Below are positions 54,522 through 64,000 of a DNA stretch of 64,000 nt, piece after piece. Position numbers and translations under genes: made by a program. How positions within the stretch are numbered: position 1 is the stretch's first letter; each line of letters begins with the position of its first letter. Below the pieces are notes generated by a model. The model made no database searches. It was not told the DNA's origin and was given only the letters and a program-made list of their open reading frames with translations. The stretch covers positions 28,856-92,855 of the forward strand of contig NZ_JARCJD010000018.1 in assembly GCF_028890115.1 (NCBI RefSeq), given 5' to 3'. This DNA is from Phaeobacter sp. QD34_24 (lineage in GTDB: Bacteria; Pseudomonadota; Alphaproteobacteria; Rhodobacterales; Rhodobacteraceae).

Positions 54522-54599
54522 TGCCCGGCAACGCCGGGCAGCGCCCGACCCTCCCCCCGGGAGGGCGCTTTCGCACCCACCCAGGGTCGGGCGCTGCCC
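54522..54599. repeat. GGGCAGCGCCCGACC palindromic repeat, copy 2
   Basis: Perfect 17-bp arms GGGCAGCGCCCGACCCT (54536-54552) and their complement (54583-54599), with an inner CCCTCCC-CCC-GGGAGGG stem, preceded by TGCCCGGC-AAC-GCCGGGCA (54522-54540). Shares its arms with copies at 20508 and 59305. Confidence 0.75.
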
Positions 54600-54607
54600 T
54601 ATGTTTC

Positions 54608-56116
54608 TTACAGATCCATCAGCAGACGGCGGGGATCTTCCAGCGCTTCCTTGACGCGCACCAGGAAGGTCACGGCGCCTTTGCCGTCGACGATGCGGTG
54701 GTCATAGCTGAGCGCCAGATACATCATCGGGCGGATCACCACCTGGCCATTGATGGCCATCGGACGGTCCTGGATCTTGTGCATGCCCAAGATACCCGAC
54801 TGCGGCGGGTTCAGGATGGGCGAGGACATCAAGGAGCCATAGACACCGCCGTTGGAGATGGTGAAGGTGCCGCCCTGCATTTCCGCCATCGAGAGCTTGC
54901 CGTCACGGGCGCGCTTGCCCTTCTCGGCGATCGCCTTTTCGATCTCGGCAAAGGACATCGAATCCGCATCGCGGATCACCGGAACCACAAGGCCGGTGGG
55001 GGTGCCGGCGGCAACGCCCATATGCACGAAGTTCTTGTAGACGATGTCGGTGCCGTCGATCTCGGCGTTGACCTCGGGGACTTCCTTCAGCGCGTGGCAG
55101 CAGGCCTTGGTGAAGAAGGACATGAAGCCCAGACGCACGCCGTGCTTCTTCTCGAACTGGTCCTTGTACTCCTTACGCAGGGCCATCACCTCGGTCATGT
55201 CCACCTCGTTGTAGGTGGTTAGCATGGCGGCGGTGTTCTGGCTGTCTTTCAGGCGCTTGGCGATGGTCTGGCGCAGGCGGGTCATCTTGACCCGTTCCTC
55301 GCGGGCGGCATCGTCGGCTGCGACCGGCGCGCGCGGGGCGGCGGGGGCAGGGGCCGGTGCGGGCGCAGCAGCGGCTGCGGCCACGGCGCGGGCGACGTCA
55401 TCCTTCATGATGCGGCCATCGCGGCCGGTGCCTTGAACGTTTGCGGCAGAGATCCCGGCTTCGGCCATGGCCTTTTCCGCCGATGGCGCATTGGCGACGT
55501 CCTTGGCCGCGGCGGCAGGCGCCGCAGCAGCAGCGGGCGCAGCAGCCGGGGCCGCCGCCACCGCTGCCCCGGAGCCGGAGATCACGCCGAGTTTCGCCGA
55601 AGCATCAACCGTGGTGCCTTCGGGCGCGGTGATTTCCGCGAGAACGCCAGCGACGGGCGCGGGCACTTCGACCGAGACCTTGTCGGTTTCCAGCTCACAC
55701 AGCATCTCGTCCTGCGCGACCGCGTCGCCGACCTTCTTGAACCAGGTGGAGACGGTCGCCTCAGACACGGATTCACCCAGGGTGGGCACCATCACGTCGG
55801 TGGCGCCGCCTGCATCGCCTGCGGGCGCAGCCGCGGCAGCGGGTGCGGCAGGCGCCGGGGACGCTGCGGCTGCGGCGCCGGCCTCGGTGATTGTGGCGAG
55901 GAGCGCATCGACGCCGACGGTATCGCCTTCGCTGGCGACGATTTCGCCCAGGGTGCCGGCGGCGGGGGCGGGCACTTCGACGGTGACCTTGTCGGTCTCC
56001 AGCTCGCAGAGCATTTCATCCACGGCAACCGCATCGCCAGGCTTCTTGAACCAGGTGGCCACGGTGGCTTCGGTGACGGATTCACCCAGGGTGGGTACGC
56101 GCACTTCAGTGGTCAT
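54608..56116 (-). CDS. odhB: Dihydrolipoyllysine succinyltransferase (E2), two lipoyl domains
   Basis: Core of the 2-oxoglutarate dehydrogenase complex. 502 residues. Two lipoyl domains carry the lipoylated lysine in [10 protein letters not shown] (about 42) and [10 protein letters not shown] (about 145), joined by Ala/Pro linkers. A peripheral subunit-binding segment ([20 protein letters not shown]) and the catalytic domain with [12 protein letters not shown] follow. Most bacterial E2o proteins have one lipoyl domain. It starts 11 bp after sucA. Confidence 0.96.
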   Translation of the reverse strand: MTTEVRVPTLGESVTEATVATWFKKPGDAVAVDEMLCELETDKVTVEVPAPAAGTLGEIVASEGDTVGVDALLATITEAGAAAAASPAPAAPAAAAAPAGDAGGATDVMVPTLGESVSEATVSTWFKKVGDAVAQDEMLCELETDKVSVEVPAPVAGVLAEITAPEGTTVDASAKLGVISGSGAAVAAAPAAAPAAAAAPAAAAKDVANAPSAEKAMAEAGISAANVQGTGRDGRIMKDDVARAVAAAAAAPAPAPAPAAPRAPVAADDAAREERVKMTRLRQTIAKRLKDSQNTAAMLTTYNEVDMTEVMALRKEYKDQFEKKHGVRLGFMSFFTKACCHALKEVPEVNAEIDGTDIVYKNFVHMGVAAGTPTGLVVPVIRDADSMSFAEIEKAIAEKGKRARDGKLSMAEMQGGTFTISNGGVYGSLMSSPILNPPQSGILGMHKIQDRPMAINGQVVIRPMMYLALSYDHRIVDGKGAVTFLVRVKEALEDPRRLLMDL

Positions 56117-56127
56117 GTGTCTCTTCC

Positions 56128-59082
56128 TCAGATGCTCAGCGCTTCATTCACAAGCGCGGCTTGTTGGGCTTTGTGTTGGCTGGCTAGGCCCGTCGCGGGC
56201 GAAGCCGATGTGGCGCGGCCGACATATGTGGGCCGGGTGTGCTTGGCCTTGATGCGGGTCAGCACCCATTCGATATTGGGTTCGATGAAGGTCCAGGCGC
56301 CCTGGTTCTTGGGCTCTTCCTGGCACCAGACGACCTCGGCATCCTTGAAGCGTTCGAGTTCCTTGACCAGCGAGATCGCCGGGAAGGGGTAATACTGTTC
56401 GATCCGCATCAGGTAGATGTCGTCGATGCCGCGGGCGTCGCGCTCTTCCAGGAGGTCATAGTAGACCTTGCCCGAACACAGCACGACGCGCTTGATTTTG
56501 TCATCGGCGACCAGCTTGGTGTCCGAATTGCCCTGCTGGGCATCATCCCACAGCACCCGGTGGAAGCTCGACCCGGTGGTGAACTCCTCGGCCTTGCTGA
56601 TCGCCAGCTTGTGGCGCAGCAGGGATTTCGGGGTCACCAGGATCAGAGGCTTGCGGAAGGTGCGGTGCAGCTGACGGCGCAGGATGTGGAAATAGTTCGC
56701 AGGCGTGGTGCAGTTGGCAACGATCCAGTTGTCCTGACCACACATCTGCAGGAAGCGCTCCAGGCGCGCCGAGGAGTGCTCGGGGCCCTGGCCTTCGAAA
56801 CCATGCGGCAGCAGGCAGACAAGGCCCGACATCCGCAGCCATTTGCTTTCGCCCGAGGAAATGAACTGGTCGAACATGATCTGCGCGCCGTTGGCGAAAT
56901 CGCCGAACTGGGCTTCCCAGAGCGTCAGCGCATTGGGTTCCGCCAGCGAATAGCCATATTCAAAACCCAGAACCGCGTATTCCGACAGGGCGGAGTCGAT
57001 GACTTCATACTGCGACTGACCCGCGCGGATGTTGTTGAGCGGGTAATAGCGTTCCTCGGTTTCCTGGTTCACGATGCCGGAGTGGCGCTGCGAGAAGGTG
57101 CCGCGGGTACTGTCCTGGCCGGCCAGGCGCACCGGGAACCCCTCGGTCAGAAGCGAGCCATAGGCCAGCGCTTCACCGGTGGCCCAGTCGATGCCGCTAC
57201 CGGTTTCGAACATCTTGGCGCGGGTATCGAGGAACCGGCCGATGGTCTTATGCACCGGGAAGCCTTCGGGCAGGCGGGTCAGGGCCGCGCCGACCTCGTC
57301 AAAGGTTTCCTGGGCGATGGCGGTCTTGCCGCGCTGGTACTTGTTTTCTTTCTGGCGATCGAGGTGCGACCAGCGCCCATCCAGCCAGTCGGCCTTGTTG
57401 GGTTTGTAGTCCTTGCCGGCCTCGAATTCCTCGTTCAGCTTGGCCTGGAAGGCCGCCTTCATGTCCTCGATCTCGCCCTCGGGGATCAGACCGTCCTTGA
57501 CCAGACGCTCGGTATAGAGGCTGAGCGTGGTCTTGTGGCCCTTGATGCTCTTGTACATCAAGGGGTTGGTGAACATGGGCTCGTCGCCCTCGTTGTGACC
57601 GAAGCGGCGGTAGCAGAACATGTCGATGACCACGTCCTTGCCGAACTTCTGGCGGAACTCGGTCGCCACCTTGGCCGCGTGCACCACCGCCTCGGGGTCG
57701 TCACCGTTGACGTGGAAGATCGGCGCCTCGACCACCAGCGCGTTGTCGGTGGGATAGGGCGAGGAGCGCGAGAAATGCGGTGCGGTGGTGAAGCCGATCT
57801 GGTTGTTCACCACGATATGGATGGTGCCGCCGGTCTTGTGACCGCGCAGGCCCGACAGGGCGAAACATTCCGCCACAACACCCTGACCGGCAAAGGCCGC
57901 ATCGCCGTGCAACAGGATCGGCATCACCTTGGTGCGGGAGGGGTCGTTCTTCTGGTCCTGCTTGGCGCGGACCTTGCCCAGAACCACCGGGTTCACCGCC
58001 TCCAGGTGCGAGGGGTTGGCGGTCAGGCTGAGGTGCACCTCGTTGCCGTCGAATTCGCGGTCGGAAGAGGCACCGAGGTGATATTTCACATCGCCCGATC
58101 CATCCACGTCCTCGGGCTTGAAGCTGCCGCCCTGGAATTCGTTGAAGATGGCGCGATAGGGTTTCTGCATCACATTGGCCAGAACCGACAGGCGGCCCCG
58201 GTGCGGCATGCCGATGACGATTTCCTCGACACCCAGATTGCCGCCGCGCTTGATGATCTGCTCCATCGCCGGGATCAGGCTTTCGCCGCCATCAAGGCCG
58301 AAGCGCTTGGTGCCCATGTATTTGACGTGCAGGAACTTTTCGAAGCCCTCGGCCTCGACCATCTTGTTCAGGATCGCCTTGCGGCCCTCGCGGGTGAAGG
58401 TGATTTCCTTGTCATAGCCCTCGATCCGCTCTTTCAGCCAGCTGGCCTGTTCGGGGTCGGAGATATGCATGTACTGCAGCGCAAAGGTGCCGCAGTAGGT
58501 CCGCTTCACGATGTCCACGATCTGGCGCATGGTGGCGACCTGAAGCCCCAGCACGTTGTCGATGAAGATCGGGCGATCCATGTCGGCTTCCATGAAGCCA
58601 TAGCTCTTGGGATCCAGCTCGGGGTGAGGCTCATCGGCGCGCATCCCCAGCGGGTCCAGATCAGCGGCCAGGTGACCGCGGATCCGGTAGGCGCGGATCA
58701 GCATCAGCGCGCGGACCGAGTCCAGAACCGCGCGCTGGATCTGCTCGTCCGAGACCTCGACACCGGCCTTGGCGGCCTTTTCGGCGATCTTCTTGCCTGC
58801 GGCCTTGGTTTCCACGGGGGTCGGCCATTCGCCGGTCAGGGCGGCGGTCAGATCGTCATTCGGCGCAGGCGGCCAGTCGCCCCGCGCCCAGGAAGGGCCC
58901 TGGGCCTCTGCTTTCACGTCAAGCTCGGCATCGCCCATTTGGCGGAAGAACTCGGCCCAGGCGGCATCCACCGCGCTGGGGTCATTGGCATACTGGGCAT
59001 AAAGCTGCTCAAGATACTCCGCATTGTGTCCCTGCATGAAGGAGGACGCATGGAAGAGATCGTTGGGGCTTTGTTCGGTCAT
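56128..59082 (-). CDS. sucA: 2-oxoglutarate dehydrogenase E1 component
   Basis: Thiamine-diphosphate decarboxylase of the TCA cycle. 984 residues from the ATG at 59082; longer in-frame starts add unrelated residues. N-terminal [44 protein letters not shown], the ThDP motif [13 protein letters not shown] and the C-terminal [23 protein letters not shown] identify it. It lies between sucD (288-bp gap) and odhB (11-bp gap). Confidence 0.97.
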   Translation of the reverse strand: MTEQSPNDLFHASSFMQGHNAEYLEQLYAQYANDPSAVDAAWAEFFRQMGDAELDVKAEAQGPSWARGDWPPAPNDDLTAALTGEWPTPVETKAAGKKIAEKAAKAGVEVSDEQIQRAVLDSVRALMLIRAYRIRGHLAADLDPLGMRADEPHPELDPKSYGFMEADMDRPIFIDNVLGLQVATMRQIVDIVKRTYCGTFALQYMHISDPEQASWLKERIEGYDKEITFTREGRKAILNKMVEAEGFEKFLHVKYMGTKRFGLDGGESLIPAMEQIIKRGGNLGVEEIVIGMPHRGRLSVLANVMQKPYRAIFNEFQGGSFKPEDVDGSGDVKYHLGASSDREFDGNEVHLSLTANPSHLEAVNPVVLGKVRAKQDQKNDPSRTKVMPILLHGDAAFAGQGVVAECFALSGLRGHKTGGTIHIVVNNQIGFTTAPHFSRSSPYPTDNALVVEAPIFHVNGDDPEAVVHAAKVATEFRQKFGKDVVIDMFCYRRFGHNEGDEPMFTNPLMYKSIKGHKTTLSLYTERLVKDGLIPEGEIEDMKAAFQAKLNEEFEAGKDYKPNKADWLDGRWSHLDRQKENKYQRGKTAIAQETFDEVGAALTRLPEGFPVHKTIGRFLDTRAKMFETGSGIDWATGEALAYGSLLTEGFPVRLAGQDSTRGTFSQRHSGIVNQETEERYYPLNNIRAGQSQYEVIDSALSEYAVLGFEYGYSLAEPNALTLWEAQFGDFANGAQIMFDQFISSGESKWLRMSGLVCLLPHGFEGQGPEHSSARLERFLQMCGQDNWIVANCTTPANYFHILRRQLHRTFRKPLILVTPKSLLRHKLAISKAEEFTTGSSFHRVLWDDAQQGNSDTKLVADDKIKRVVLCSGKVYYDLLEERDARGIDDIYLMRIEQYYPFPAISLVKELERFKDAEVVWCQEEPKNQGAWTFIEPNIEWVLTRIKAKHTRPTYVGRATSASPATGLASQHKAQQAALVNEALSI

Positions 59083-59304
59083 TTGGGTGCCTCTTGTGGG
59101 TTCGGACCGTGTACGTCGTGACCTTTGGTCATTCGGGGCAGACTGGCGCTTGGAGGTTTCCGAAAGGTGAAACCGGAAGGGGACTCTGCTGCAAAAACTG
59201 CCCAAGGGGCCGCCTTTGCAACACAGTCCGGGTGAAACGGCCGGGTGAGGGGGCCGGGAAAACGGGAGGTGTTCAAATCCTGGATGGGGCGCACATGCAG
59301 TGCG

Positions 59305-59343
59305 GCGCCCGACCTTCCGATTGGGAAGGTCGGGCGCTGCCCG
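59305..59343. repeat. GCGCCCGACC palindromic repeat, copy 3
   Basis: GCGCCCGACCTTCC-GATTG-GGAAGGTCGGGCGC, perfect 14-bp arms, then GCTGCCC, in the sucD-sucA gap. A second dyad, GTGGCTGAT...ATCAGCCAC (about 59343-59363), abuts it next to the sucD stop and may be a transcript 3' end. The rest of the 288-bp gap shows no gene. Confidence 0.7.
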
Positions 59344-59370
59344 TGGCTGATATGATCAGCCACAGTCATC

Positions 59371-60258
59371 TTAGCCCAGCTCGATCGCTTTCAGCACCGC
59401 TTCACCGAGGCCCGCCGGGCTGTCGGCGACCACGATACCGGCCGATTTCATGGCTTCGATCTTGTCCTCGGCGCCGCCCTTGCCGCCGGCGACAATCGCG
59501 CCCGCGTGGCCCATGCGGCGGCCCGGAGGGGCGGTGCGGCCTGCGATGAAGCCAGCGGTCGGCTTCCAGCGGCCCTTTTTCTTCTGCTCGGCGAGGAAGG
59601 CGGCTGCTTCCTCTTCGGCAGAGCCGCCGATCTCACCGATCATGATGATCGAGGTGGTTTCGTCATCGTCCAGGAACATGTCGAGCACGTCGATATGCTC
59701 GGTGCCCTTGATGGGGTCACCGCCGATGCCCACTGCGGTGGACTGGCCGAGGCCGATATCGGACGTCTGTTTCACGGCTTCATAAGTTAGGGTACCCGAG
59801 CGGCTCACAACACCCACGCTCCCGCGTTTGTGAATGTGGCCGGGCATGATGCCGATCTTGCAGGCGTCGGGCGTGATGACACCGGGGCAGTTCGGGCCGA
59901 TGAGGCGCGATGCGGAGCCTTCCAGCGCGCGCTGCACCTTCATCATGTCCAGAACCGGGATGCCTTCGGTGATGCAGACGATCAGCTCCATCTCGGCGTC
60001 GATGGCTTCAAGGATCGAGTCGGCTGCAAAGGGGGGCGGCACGTAGATGACGGATGCATTGGCTTCTGTCACGTGCTTGGCCTCGTGGACCGAGTTGAAG
60101 ACCGGCAGGCCCAGGTGGTCCTGGCCGCCCTTGCCGGGGGTCACGCCGCCGACCATCTTGGTGCCATAGGCGATGGCCTGTTCAGAGTGGAAGGTGCCCT
60201 GCGAGCCGGTGAAGCCCTGACAGATGACCTTGGTGTTTTCGTCGATGAGGACTGCCAT
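59371..60258 (-). CDS. sucD: Succinyl-CoA synthetase alpha subunit
   Basis: Converts succinyl-CoA to succinate with ATP/GTP synthesis. 295 residues. The CoA-binding [25 protein letters not shown] and the active-site histidine in [11 protein letters not shown] are all present. It follows sucC by 61 bp. Confidence 0.97.
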   Translation of the reverse strand: MAVLIDENTKVICQGFTGSQGTFHSEQAIAYGTKMVGGVTPGKGGQDHLGLPVFNSVHEAKHVTEANASVIYVPPPFAADSILEAIDAEMELIVCITEGIPVLDMMKVQRALEGSASRLIGPNCPGVITPDACKIGIMPGHIHKRGSVGVVSRSGTLTYEAVKQTSDIGLGQSTAVGIGGDPIKGTEHIDVLDMFLDDDETTSIIMIGEIGGSAEEEAAAFLAEQKKKGRWKPTAGFIAGRTAPPGRRMGHAGAIVAGGKGGAEDKIEAMKSAGIVVADSPAGLGEAVLKAIELG

Positions 60259-60319
60259 TTGGCGTTCTCCTTAGAATTCTGAGCTTTGGGGAAAGGTGGG
60301 TTGTCACCCACCCCAAGGA

Positions 60320-61513
60320 TTAGCCTTTGACGGCTTTCACGATCTTCTCGGCGCCGTCGGACAGGTTGTCTGCCGCGATCACGTCCAGGCCGGAGGTGTT
60401 GATGATCTCCTTGCCCGCTTCGACGTTGGTGCCTTCCAGGCGCACGACCAGCGGAACCTTGAGGCCGACTTCCTTCACCGCGGCGACCACGCCCTCGGCG
60501 ATGACGTCGCAGCGCATGATGCCGCCGAAGATGTTGACCAGGATGCCTTTGACGTTGGGGTCAGAGGTGATGATCTTGAAGGCTTCGGTCACTTTCTCCT
60601 TGGTGGCGCCGCCGCCCACATCGAGGAAGTTCGCAGGCTCGGCACCATAGAGCTTGATAATGTCCATGGTGGCCATCGCCAGACCCGCACCGTTCACCAT
60701 GCAGCCGATCTCACCGTCCAGCGCGATGTAGTTCAGGTCGTACTTGGAGGCTTCCAGTTCCTTGGGGTCTTCCTCGGTGGTGTCGCGCAGCTCGGCGATA
60801 TCGGGGTGGCGGTAGACCGCGTTGCCGTCGAAACCGACCTTGGCGTCCAGCACCTTCAGATCGCCGCTATCGGTCACGATCAGCGGGTTGATCTCCAGCA
60901 TCTCCATGTCTTTTTCGACGAAGGCCTTGTAGAGCTGACCCATCAGCTGCACGCACTGCTTGACCTGCGCGCCCTTGAGGCCCAGCGAAAACGCGATGCG
61001 GCGGCCGTGGAAGGCCTGGTAGCCGGTGGCCGGGTCAACCGAGAAGGACAGGATCTTTTCCGGGGTCTCTGCCGCGACTTCCTCGATGTCCATGCCGCCC
61101 TCGGTGGAGCAGACGAAGGAGATGCGCGAGGTCTGACGATCCACCAGCAGCGCCAGGTACAGCTCGGTCTCGATGCCGGAGCCGGCTTCGATGTAGATGC
61201 GGTTGACCTGCTTGCCCGCCGGGCCGGTCTGGTGGGTCACAAGGGTGCGGCCCAGCATCTTCTTGGCTTCCTCGGCGGCTTCCTCGACCGATTTGGTCAG
61301 GCGCACGCCGCCTTTTTCACCGGCGTCGGCTTCCTTGAAGGAGCCCTTGCCGCGGCCGCCCGCGTGGATCTGCGCCTTCACCACCCAAAGCGGGCCGTCA
61401 AGCTCGCCCGCGGCGGTTTTGGCTTCGTCTGCTTTCAGCACAACGCGCCCGTCCGAAACCGGAGCGCCATAGCTGCGCAGGAGGGCCTTGGCCTGATATT
61501 CGTGGATGTTCAT
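60320..61513 (-). CDS. sucC: Succinyl-CoA synthetase beta subunit
   Basis: The nucleotide-binding (ATP-grasp) subunit that pairs with SucD. 397 residues. [19 protein letters not shown] starts the protein. [22 protein letters not shown] and [17 protein letters not shown] are standard motifs. GACGGGACAG precedes the ATG. It is the first gene of the suc/odh run, so the 367-bp region to its right is the likely promoter region. Confidence 0.97.
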   Translation of the reverse strand: MNIHEYQAKALLRSYGAPVSDGRVVLKADEAKTAAGELDGPLWVVKAQIHAGGRGKGSFKEADAGEKGGVRLTKSVEEAAEEAKKMLGRTLVTHQTGPAGKQVNRIYIEAGSGIETELYLALLVDRQTSRISFVCSTEGGMDIEEVAAETPEKILSFSVDPATGYQAFHGRRIAFSLGLKGAQVKQCVQLMGQLYKAFVEKDMEMLEINPLIVTDSGDLKVLDAKVGFDGNAVYRHPDIAELRDTTEEDPKELEASKYDLNYIALDGEIGCMVNGAGLAMATMDIIKLYGAEPANFLDVGGGATKEKVTEAFKIITSDPNVKGILVNIFGGIMRCDVIAEGVVAAVKEVGLKVPLVVRLEGTNVEAGKEIINTSGLDVIAADNLSDGAEKIVKAVKG

Positions 61514-61880
61514 GAGAAACTGTCCCGTCTGGCTAATTTTGTCTTTGGTATAACGCCGTCATAGGGCAAAGGATTAAAGGGTTTTTTGATCGCTGTCCGG
61601 GAAATGATGAAGATTTTTCGGTTTTGTGATCACACGTTTGAAAAGCGTGATCACAAATTTCGTCACCCAGTCGATTGATTCGAGTGCCGCCTCGAATTTT
61701 ATTCAAATCATCGAATGTTGTCAGGCGTTGCGCCAATGCCCGGTGGCTGCGGTTTGCCGCCTGCGTGCTGAGTGCTGGCTGATCTGGGAAATGGCCAGGT
61801 GGGCGGGCGGCGGATCTTGCACGAAAAGGGCCCCATCCGGGACAGGATGAGGCCCGATTTTCCCGGTTCCGGAGGCGGGC
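61514..61880. promoter_or_regulatory. Region upstream of sucC
   Basis: This 367-bp gap has no supported ORF. Two GTGATCAC palindromes at 61626-61633 and 61647-61654 sit inside TTTGTGATCAC and GTGATCACAAA, 21 bp apart, about 110-145 bp upstream of the sucC start. A third dyad is ATTCGAG-TGCCGC-CTCGAAT (61678-61697). A terminator hairpin lies at 61824-61858. These are the obvious regulatory candidates for the TCA operon. Confidence 0.5.
61824..61858. terminator. Rho-independent terminator, mostly for the DUF4345 gene
   Basis: GGGCCCCATCC-GGGACA-GGATGAGGCCC with AAAA on the left (a T-run on the minus strand) and a T-run on the right, 22 bp past the DUF4345 stop. Confidence 0.7.
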
Positions 61881-62294
61881 TCAGCCTGCGGCCAAGGCCT
61901 GCCCTGTGGCTGCGGTCTTGCCCTGCCGCATCAGGGCCAGCGCGCCAAGGCCAAGCGCCCATTCGATCGCCGTGACGGTGACCAGCGTTGCATCCGGCGC
62001 GCCGTCCAGCGCGATGCTGACGATACGGCCCAGACCGTAGCCCAGGTAGATCAGCGCAGAGAGCTGCAGCGCAGGCCGGATCTGGTTGCCCCGCAGCGCG
62101 GCCCAAAGCACGAAGACGCCCGAAAGAAGCAAGAGCATTCCGCCCGCCCGCAGATCGGATCGGATCAGCACGGAGTCCTGCAGGACCTGCCCCGAACTGG
62201 CGTAAAGCACTTCGGGCGCGAAGCTGAGCATGACGCCCACCAGGAGCAGAACGGCGGCAGAGAGAAACAGGAAGGGTTTGATGAGATAGGACAT
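61881..62294 (-). CDS. DUF4345-type membrane protein
   Basis: A 137-residue protein with four hydrophobic segments: LIKPFLFLSAAVLLLVGVML at the start, then LRAGGMLLLLSGVFVLWAAL, LQLSALIYLGYGLGRIVSI and AIEWALGLGALALM. This is the DUF4345 layout, unknown function. It is divergent from a TetR gene that probably represses it. Confidence 0.85.
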   Translation of the reverse strand: MSYLIKPFLFLSAAVLLLVGVMLSFAPEVLYASSGQVLQDSVLIRSDLRAGGMLLLLSGVFVLWAALRGNQIRPALQLSALIYLGYGLGRIVSIALDGAPDATLVTVTAIEWALGLGALALMRQGKTAATGQALAAG

Positions 62295-62307
62295 GGTTTC
62301 GATCGCT

Positions 62308-62372
62308 TTACATTGTGTAAGATTGCTGATTGGGTGGCTCAAAATCTTACGTCGAGTCAAGCAAAATCTTAC
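62308..62372. promoter_or_regulatory. Candidate TetR operators between DUF4345 and TetR genes
   Basis: TTACA-TTG-TGTAA (62308-62320) and GTAAGATT (62317-62324) face two direct copies of AAAATCTTAC at 62341-62350 and 62363-62372, whose starts are 22 bp apart. Confidence 0.5.
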
Positions 62373-62375
62373 ATC

Positions 62376-62963
62376 ATGTCAAATAAGCGCGAAAAAACCC
62401 GTCACCTGCTGCTGGATACGGTTCTGTCCCTGCTGCTTGCGCCCGAAGGATCGCCGCTGCGGATGATCGACGTGGCTCGGGCGGCGGGCGTCACCCGGCA
62501 GACGGTCTATGATCACTTCTCCAACCGCTCGGACATGCTGATCGCGGCGATCCTGCATTTTGGCGACAGGCTGGACATCGACGCGAGGCTGGCCCCCAGC
62601 CGCGATGCGCCGGACGGCAAAAGCCGTCTTGCGGCCTATACCCGCGCAATGCTGGAATTTTACCCGCAGATCTACCCGCTGAAACAGGCGCTGATGGCGA
62701 TGGGGCAGGGCGATGAAGAGGCGAAATCCGCCTGGGCCAACCGTATGGGCGCCATGAAGGACGGCTGCCTTGCGGCGGTTGAGGCGCTGCAGGCGGACGG
62801 GGATCTGCTGGACCATCTGACGGTGGATCGGGCGGCGGATCTGTATCTTGCGCTATTGAACATGGACAGCTGGGCGGCCTGCGTCTTGGACAGCGGCTGG
62901 GGTGCCGAGGAGTATCTAATGGAAATGCAGCGGGTGATTTCCCTGGCGCTGGTCAAAGACTGA
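62376..62963 (+). CDS. TetR-family transcriptional regulator
   Basis: 195 residues from the ATG at 62376. Helix-turn-helix: SPLRMIDVARAAGVTRQTVYDHFSNRSDML. C-terminal helical domain with no known ligand. The divergent DUF4345 gene is a likely target given the repeats in the shared promoter. Confidence 0.9.
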   Translation: MSNKREKTRHLLLDTVLSLLLAPEGSPLRMIDVARAAGVTRQTVYDHFSNRSDMLIAAILHFGDRLDIDARLAPSRDAPDGKSRLAAYTRAMLEFYPQIYPLKQALMAMGQGDEEAKSAWANRMGAMKDGCLAAVEALQADGDLLDHLTVDRAADLYLALLNMDSWAACVLDSGWGAEEYLMEMQRVISLALVKD

Positions 62964-63142
62964 ATGGGTAAGAAAAGGTCTTGTCTGCAAGGCGTTGGTC
63001 CGGTTTGAGCCCATTTCAACGGATGTTGCGGCCCGCATCAATGACCGCATTGTTAGCAGTCCACAAGATACCCGCTGCCTATGTGTCAATACCATGCCTA
63101 GGCCACGTAGTATGAGTGACTCGTATCGGACGTCACCGTGTA
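62964..63142. other. Short gap without a supported gene
   Basis: No ORF, RNA or repeat is supported in this 179-bp stretch. Confidence 0.4.
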
Positions 63143-63739
63143 CTAGTTAGCTTCGATCTTGTCGAAAAACACTCCGTGTTTGGCTTGCCACTTTGGCGTC
63201 ATGGCAACATTTCCCAACAGTATGCCTGCATCTAAGCTGAGCAAAGCCTCTTCGTTTATCGGATCGCCATTGTTTCGATCTATGGTTTTGCGCACCACCA
63301 TAACGCTATAGCGACAGCCAGCTATTTCTAAATAGGTCTTTCTGATCGTCTCGATCACGTACGTACCACGGTCGACCTCGTTCCCATTTACAAGGATAGC
63401 AACGGGAAAACTGTAGGACTTGCCCGCTTTTCCCAACTCAGACCGCTTTACATCTGCGTTTATCTTTAACTGGACGCGGCTGGATGAGGATTTGCGGTCA
63501 ACCGGCACCACGCCATTCCAATATGTCGTGATAACTGTTTCTACTTTGCCGCTTCTGATCATCTCTCTTTGTTCAAGGACGGTACCGTCGTCAAAAACCG
63601 TATTTGTAACGGTGAAGCGTGGCTCTTCACGTGTGAGGTTGAACGAGCTGCCCTTTGTGAGGTCGATGCAGTTCGAAAGAGCTGGACCAGCCACAAGCGC
63701 CAAAAGTGCACTAACACATAGGTTTATCAGAGGTCGCAT
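63143..63739 (-). CDS. Secreted protein of unknown function, lower GC
   Basis: 198 residues with a signal peptide MRPLINLCVSALLALVAGPALS. Mature protein is polar with two cysteines (C24, and one in AGCRYSVMVV) and no known motif. Codon composition is clearly less GC-rich than the rest of the window, suggesting recent acquisition. GAAGGTG precedes the ATG at 63739. No neighbour explains its role. Confidence 0.7.
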   Translation of the reverse strand: MRPLINLCVSALLALVAGPALSNCIDLTKGSSFNLTREEPRFTVTNTVFDDGTVLEQREMIRSGKVETVITTYWNGVVPVDRKSSSSRVQLKINADVKRSELGKAGKSYSFPVAILVNGNEVDRGTYVIETIRKTYLEIAGCRYSVMVVRKTIDRNNGDPINEEALLSLDAGILLGNVAMTPKWQAKHGVFFDKIEAN

Positions 63740-63924
63740 TTTCACCTTCTCCCCGACGGCTCTTCTCAAGTAACCCGTGGAAAGCTAGTCGTAGTTCTTG
63801 GTAATTGGTAGGTATTAGTTGTTTCTGATAATGATCAGCCCCCAAGCTTTTGGTCCGAACTTCTGTCGCCGAATGCATCAAAACAGTCGTTGGCACCGTC
63901 GCGGCGAAAGTCGGCTTCGTCCGG

Positions 63925-64000
63925 AGGCTGTGTGAAAACTCCCTTGCTGATCTGAATGATGGTATGATTTCTGCATTCGGTGCGGAGGCATTTTATGGGT
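63925..64000 (+). mobile_element. Possible left end of an insertion sequence (edge of window)
   Basis: GGCTGTGTGAAAACTCCC at about 63927 resembles terminal inverted repeats of IS families that I recall. It is followed 70 bp later by GGAGG and an ATG (63995) that would start a reading frame running out of the window. The region is AT-richer than the rest. Only one end is visible, so this is tentative. Confidence 0.3.

Noticed and set aside
56239..59121. 960-codon plus-strand ORF antisense to sucA
   Set aside because: Composition is typical of an antisense shadow (many His, Gln, Asp, Val), and sucA on the other strand is unambiguous.
63711..63896. 61-codon minus-strand ORF upstream of the secreted protein
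   Set aside because: It overlaps the start of the supported gene and begins near the possible IS end. Other frames look equally plausible, so no call is made.

Overview
The window is GC-rich, densely packed chromosomal DNA whose gene content points to a marine alphaproteobacterium of the family Rhodobacteraceae, probably the Roseobacter group (Ruegeria/Phaeobacter/Leisingera type). Pointers are a DmdC-like acyl-CoA dehydrogenase, ETF-ubiquinone oxidoreductase, a 44-residue bacterial cytochrome aa3 subunit IV, phbA/phbB, a TIGR02302-type DUF4175 protein, and the order sucC-sucD-sucA-odhB-MAPEG-lpdA. The genus is inferred from gene content only. No rRNA, tRNA or CRISPR array was seen. The only hint of a mobile element is at the extreme right edge.

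Layout. 1-2407 (minus): pyrimidine genes pyrB, two small membrane-protein genes and a dihydroorotase homologue lacking its metal-binding histidines. 2564-10165 (plus): uracil-DNA glycosylase, phosphoesterase, LysE exporter, moaB and an RND efflux pair. 10108-14050: Nudix hydrolase, DsbD-alpha-like protein, YqgE, DsrE-like protein and a Sua5-type tRNA-modification enzyme. 14205-18447 (plus): acyl-CoA dehydrogenase and MBL hydrolase, a DUF6173-like protein, the tiny cytochrome oxidase subunit IV and a lipoprotein. 18449-19500 (minus): azlCD. 19588-23767 (plus): molybdenum-cofactor operon fdhD-mobA-mobB-unknown-moeA. 24003-26808: membrane protein, greA, a VOC protein with an overlapping 46-codon ORF, and divergent soxR. 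26982-33695: ETF-QO, a TPR protein, ispE, polyprenyl synthase, DUF2007 and a methyltransferase. 33986-37632: DUF465, LysR, a 48-residue protein and phbB/phbA. 37895-45781: degenerate EAL protein, sterol-desaturase-like hydroxylase, TlpA, argH, two tandem tiny lipoproteins, an SDR/TetR pair and lysA. 45858-52478: DUF4175 protein, zinc-ribbon protein, ftsE-ftsX-plsC and a PNPOx-like protein. 52556-61513 (minus): the 2-oxoglutarate dehydrogenase/succinyl-CoA synthetase block. 61881-64000: DUF4345/TetR pair, a lower-GC secreted protein and a possible insertion-sequence end.

Most of the window is ordinary core genome, and no convincing new multi-gene system was found. The most useful observations are: the pseudo-dihydroorotase beside pyrB; a family-4-type uracil glycosylase that has lost three of four Fe-S ligands; five GTRCAC boxes at exactly 11-bp spacing upstream of lpdA; GCACCTGC-centred dyads upstream of both phb genes; two families of intergenic palindromic repeats; small genes absent from a length-limited ORF search (44, 46 and 48 residues); and clean operator dyads for SoxR, TetR and LysR regulators. 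All statements come from reading the sequence. No alignment or database search was run.
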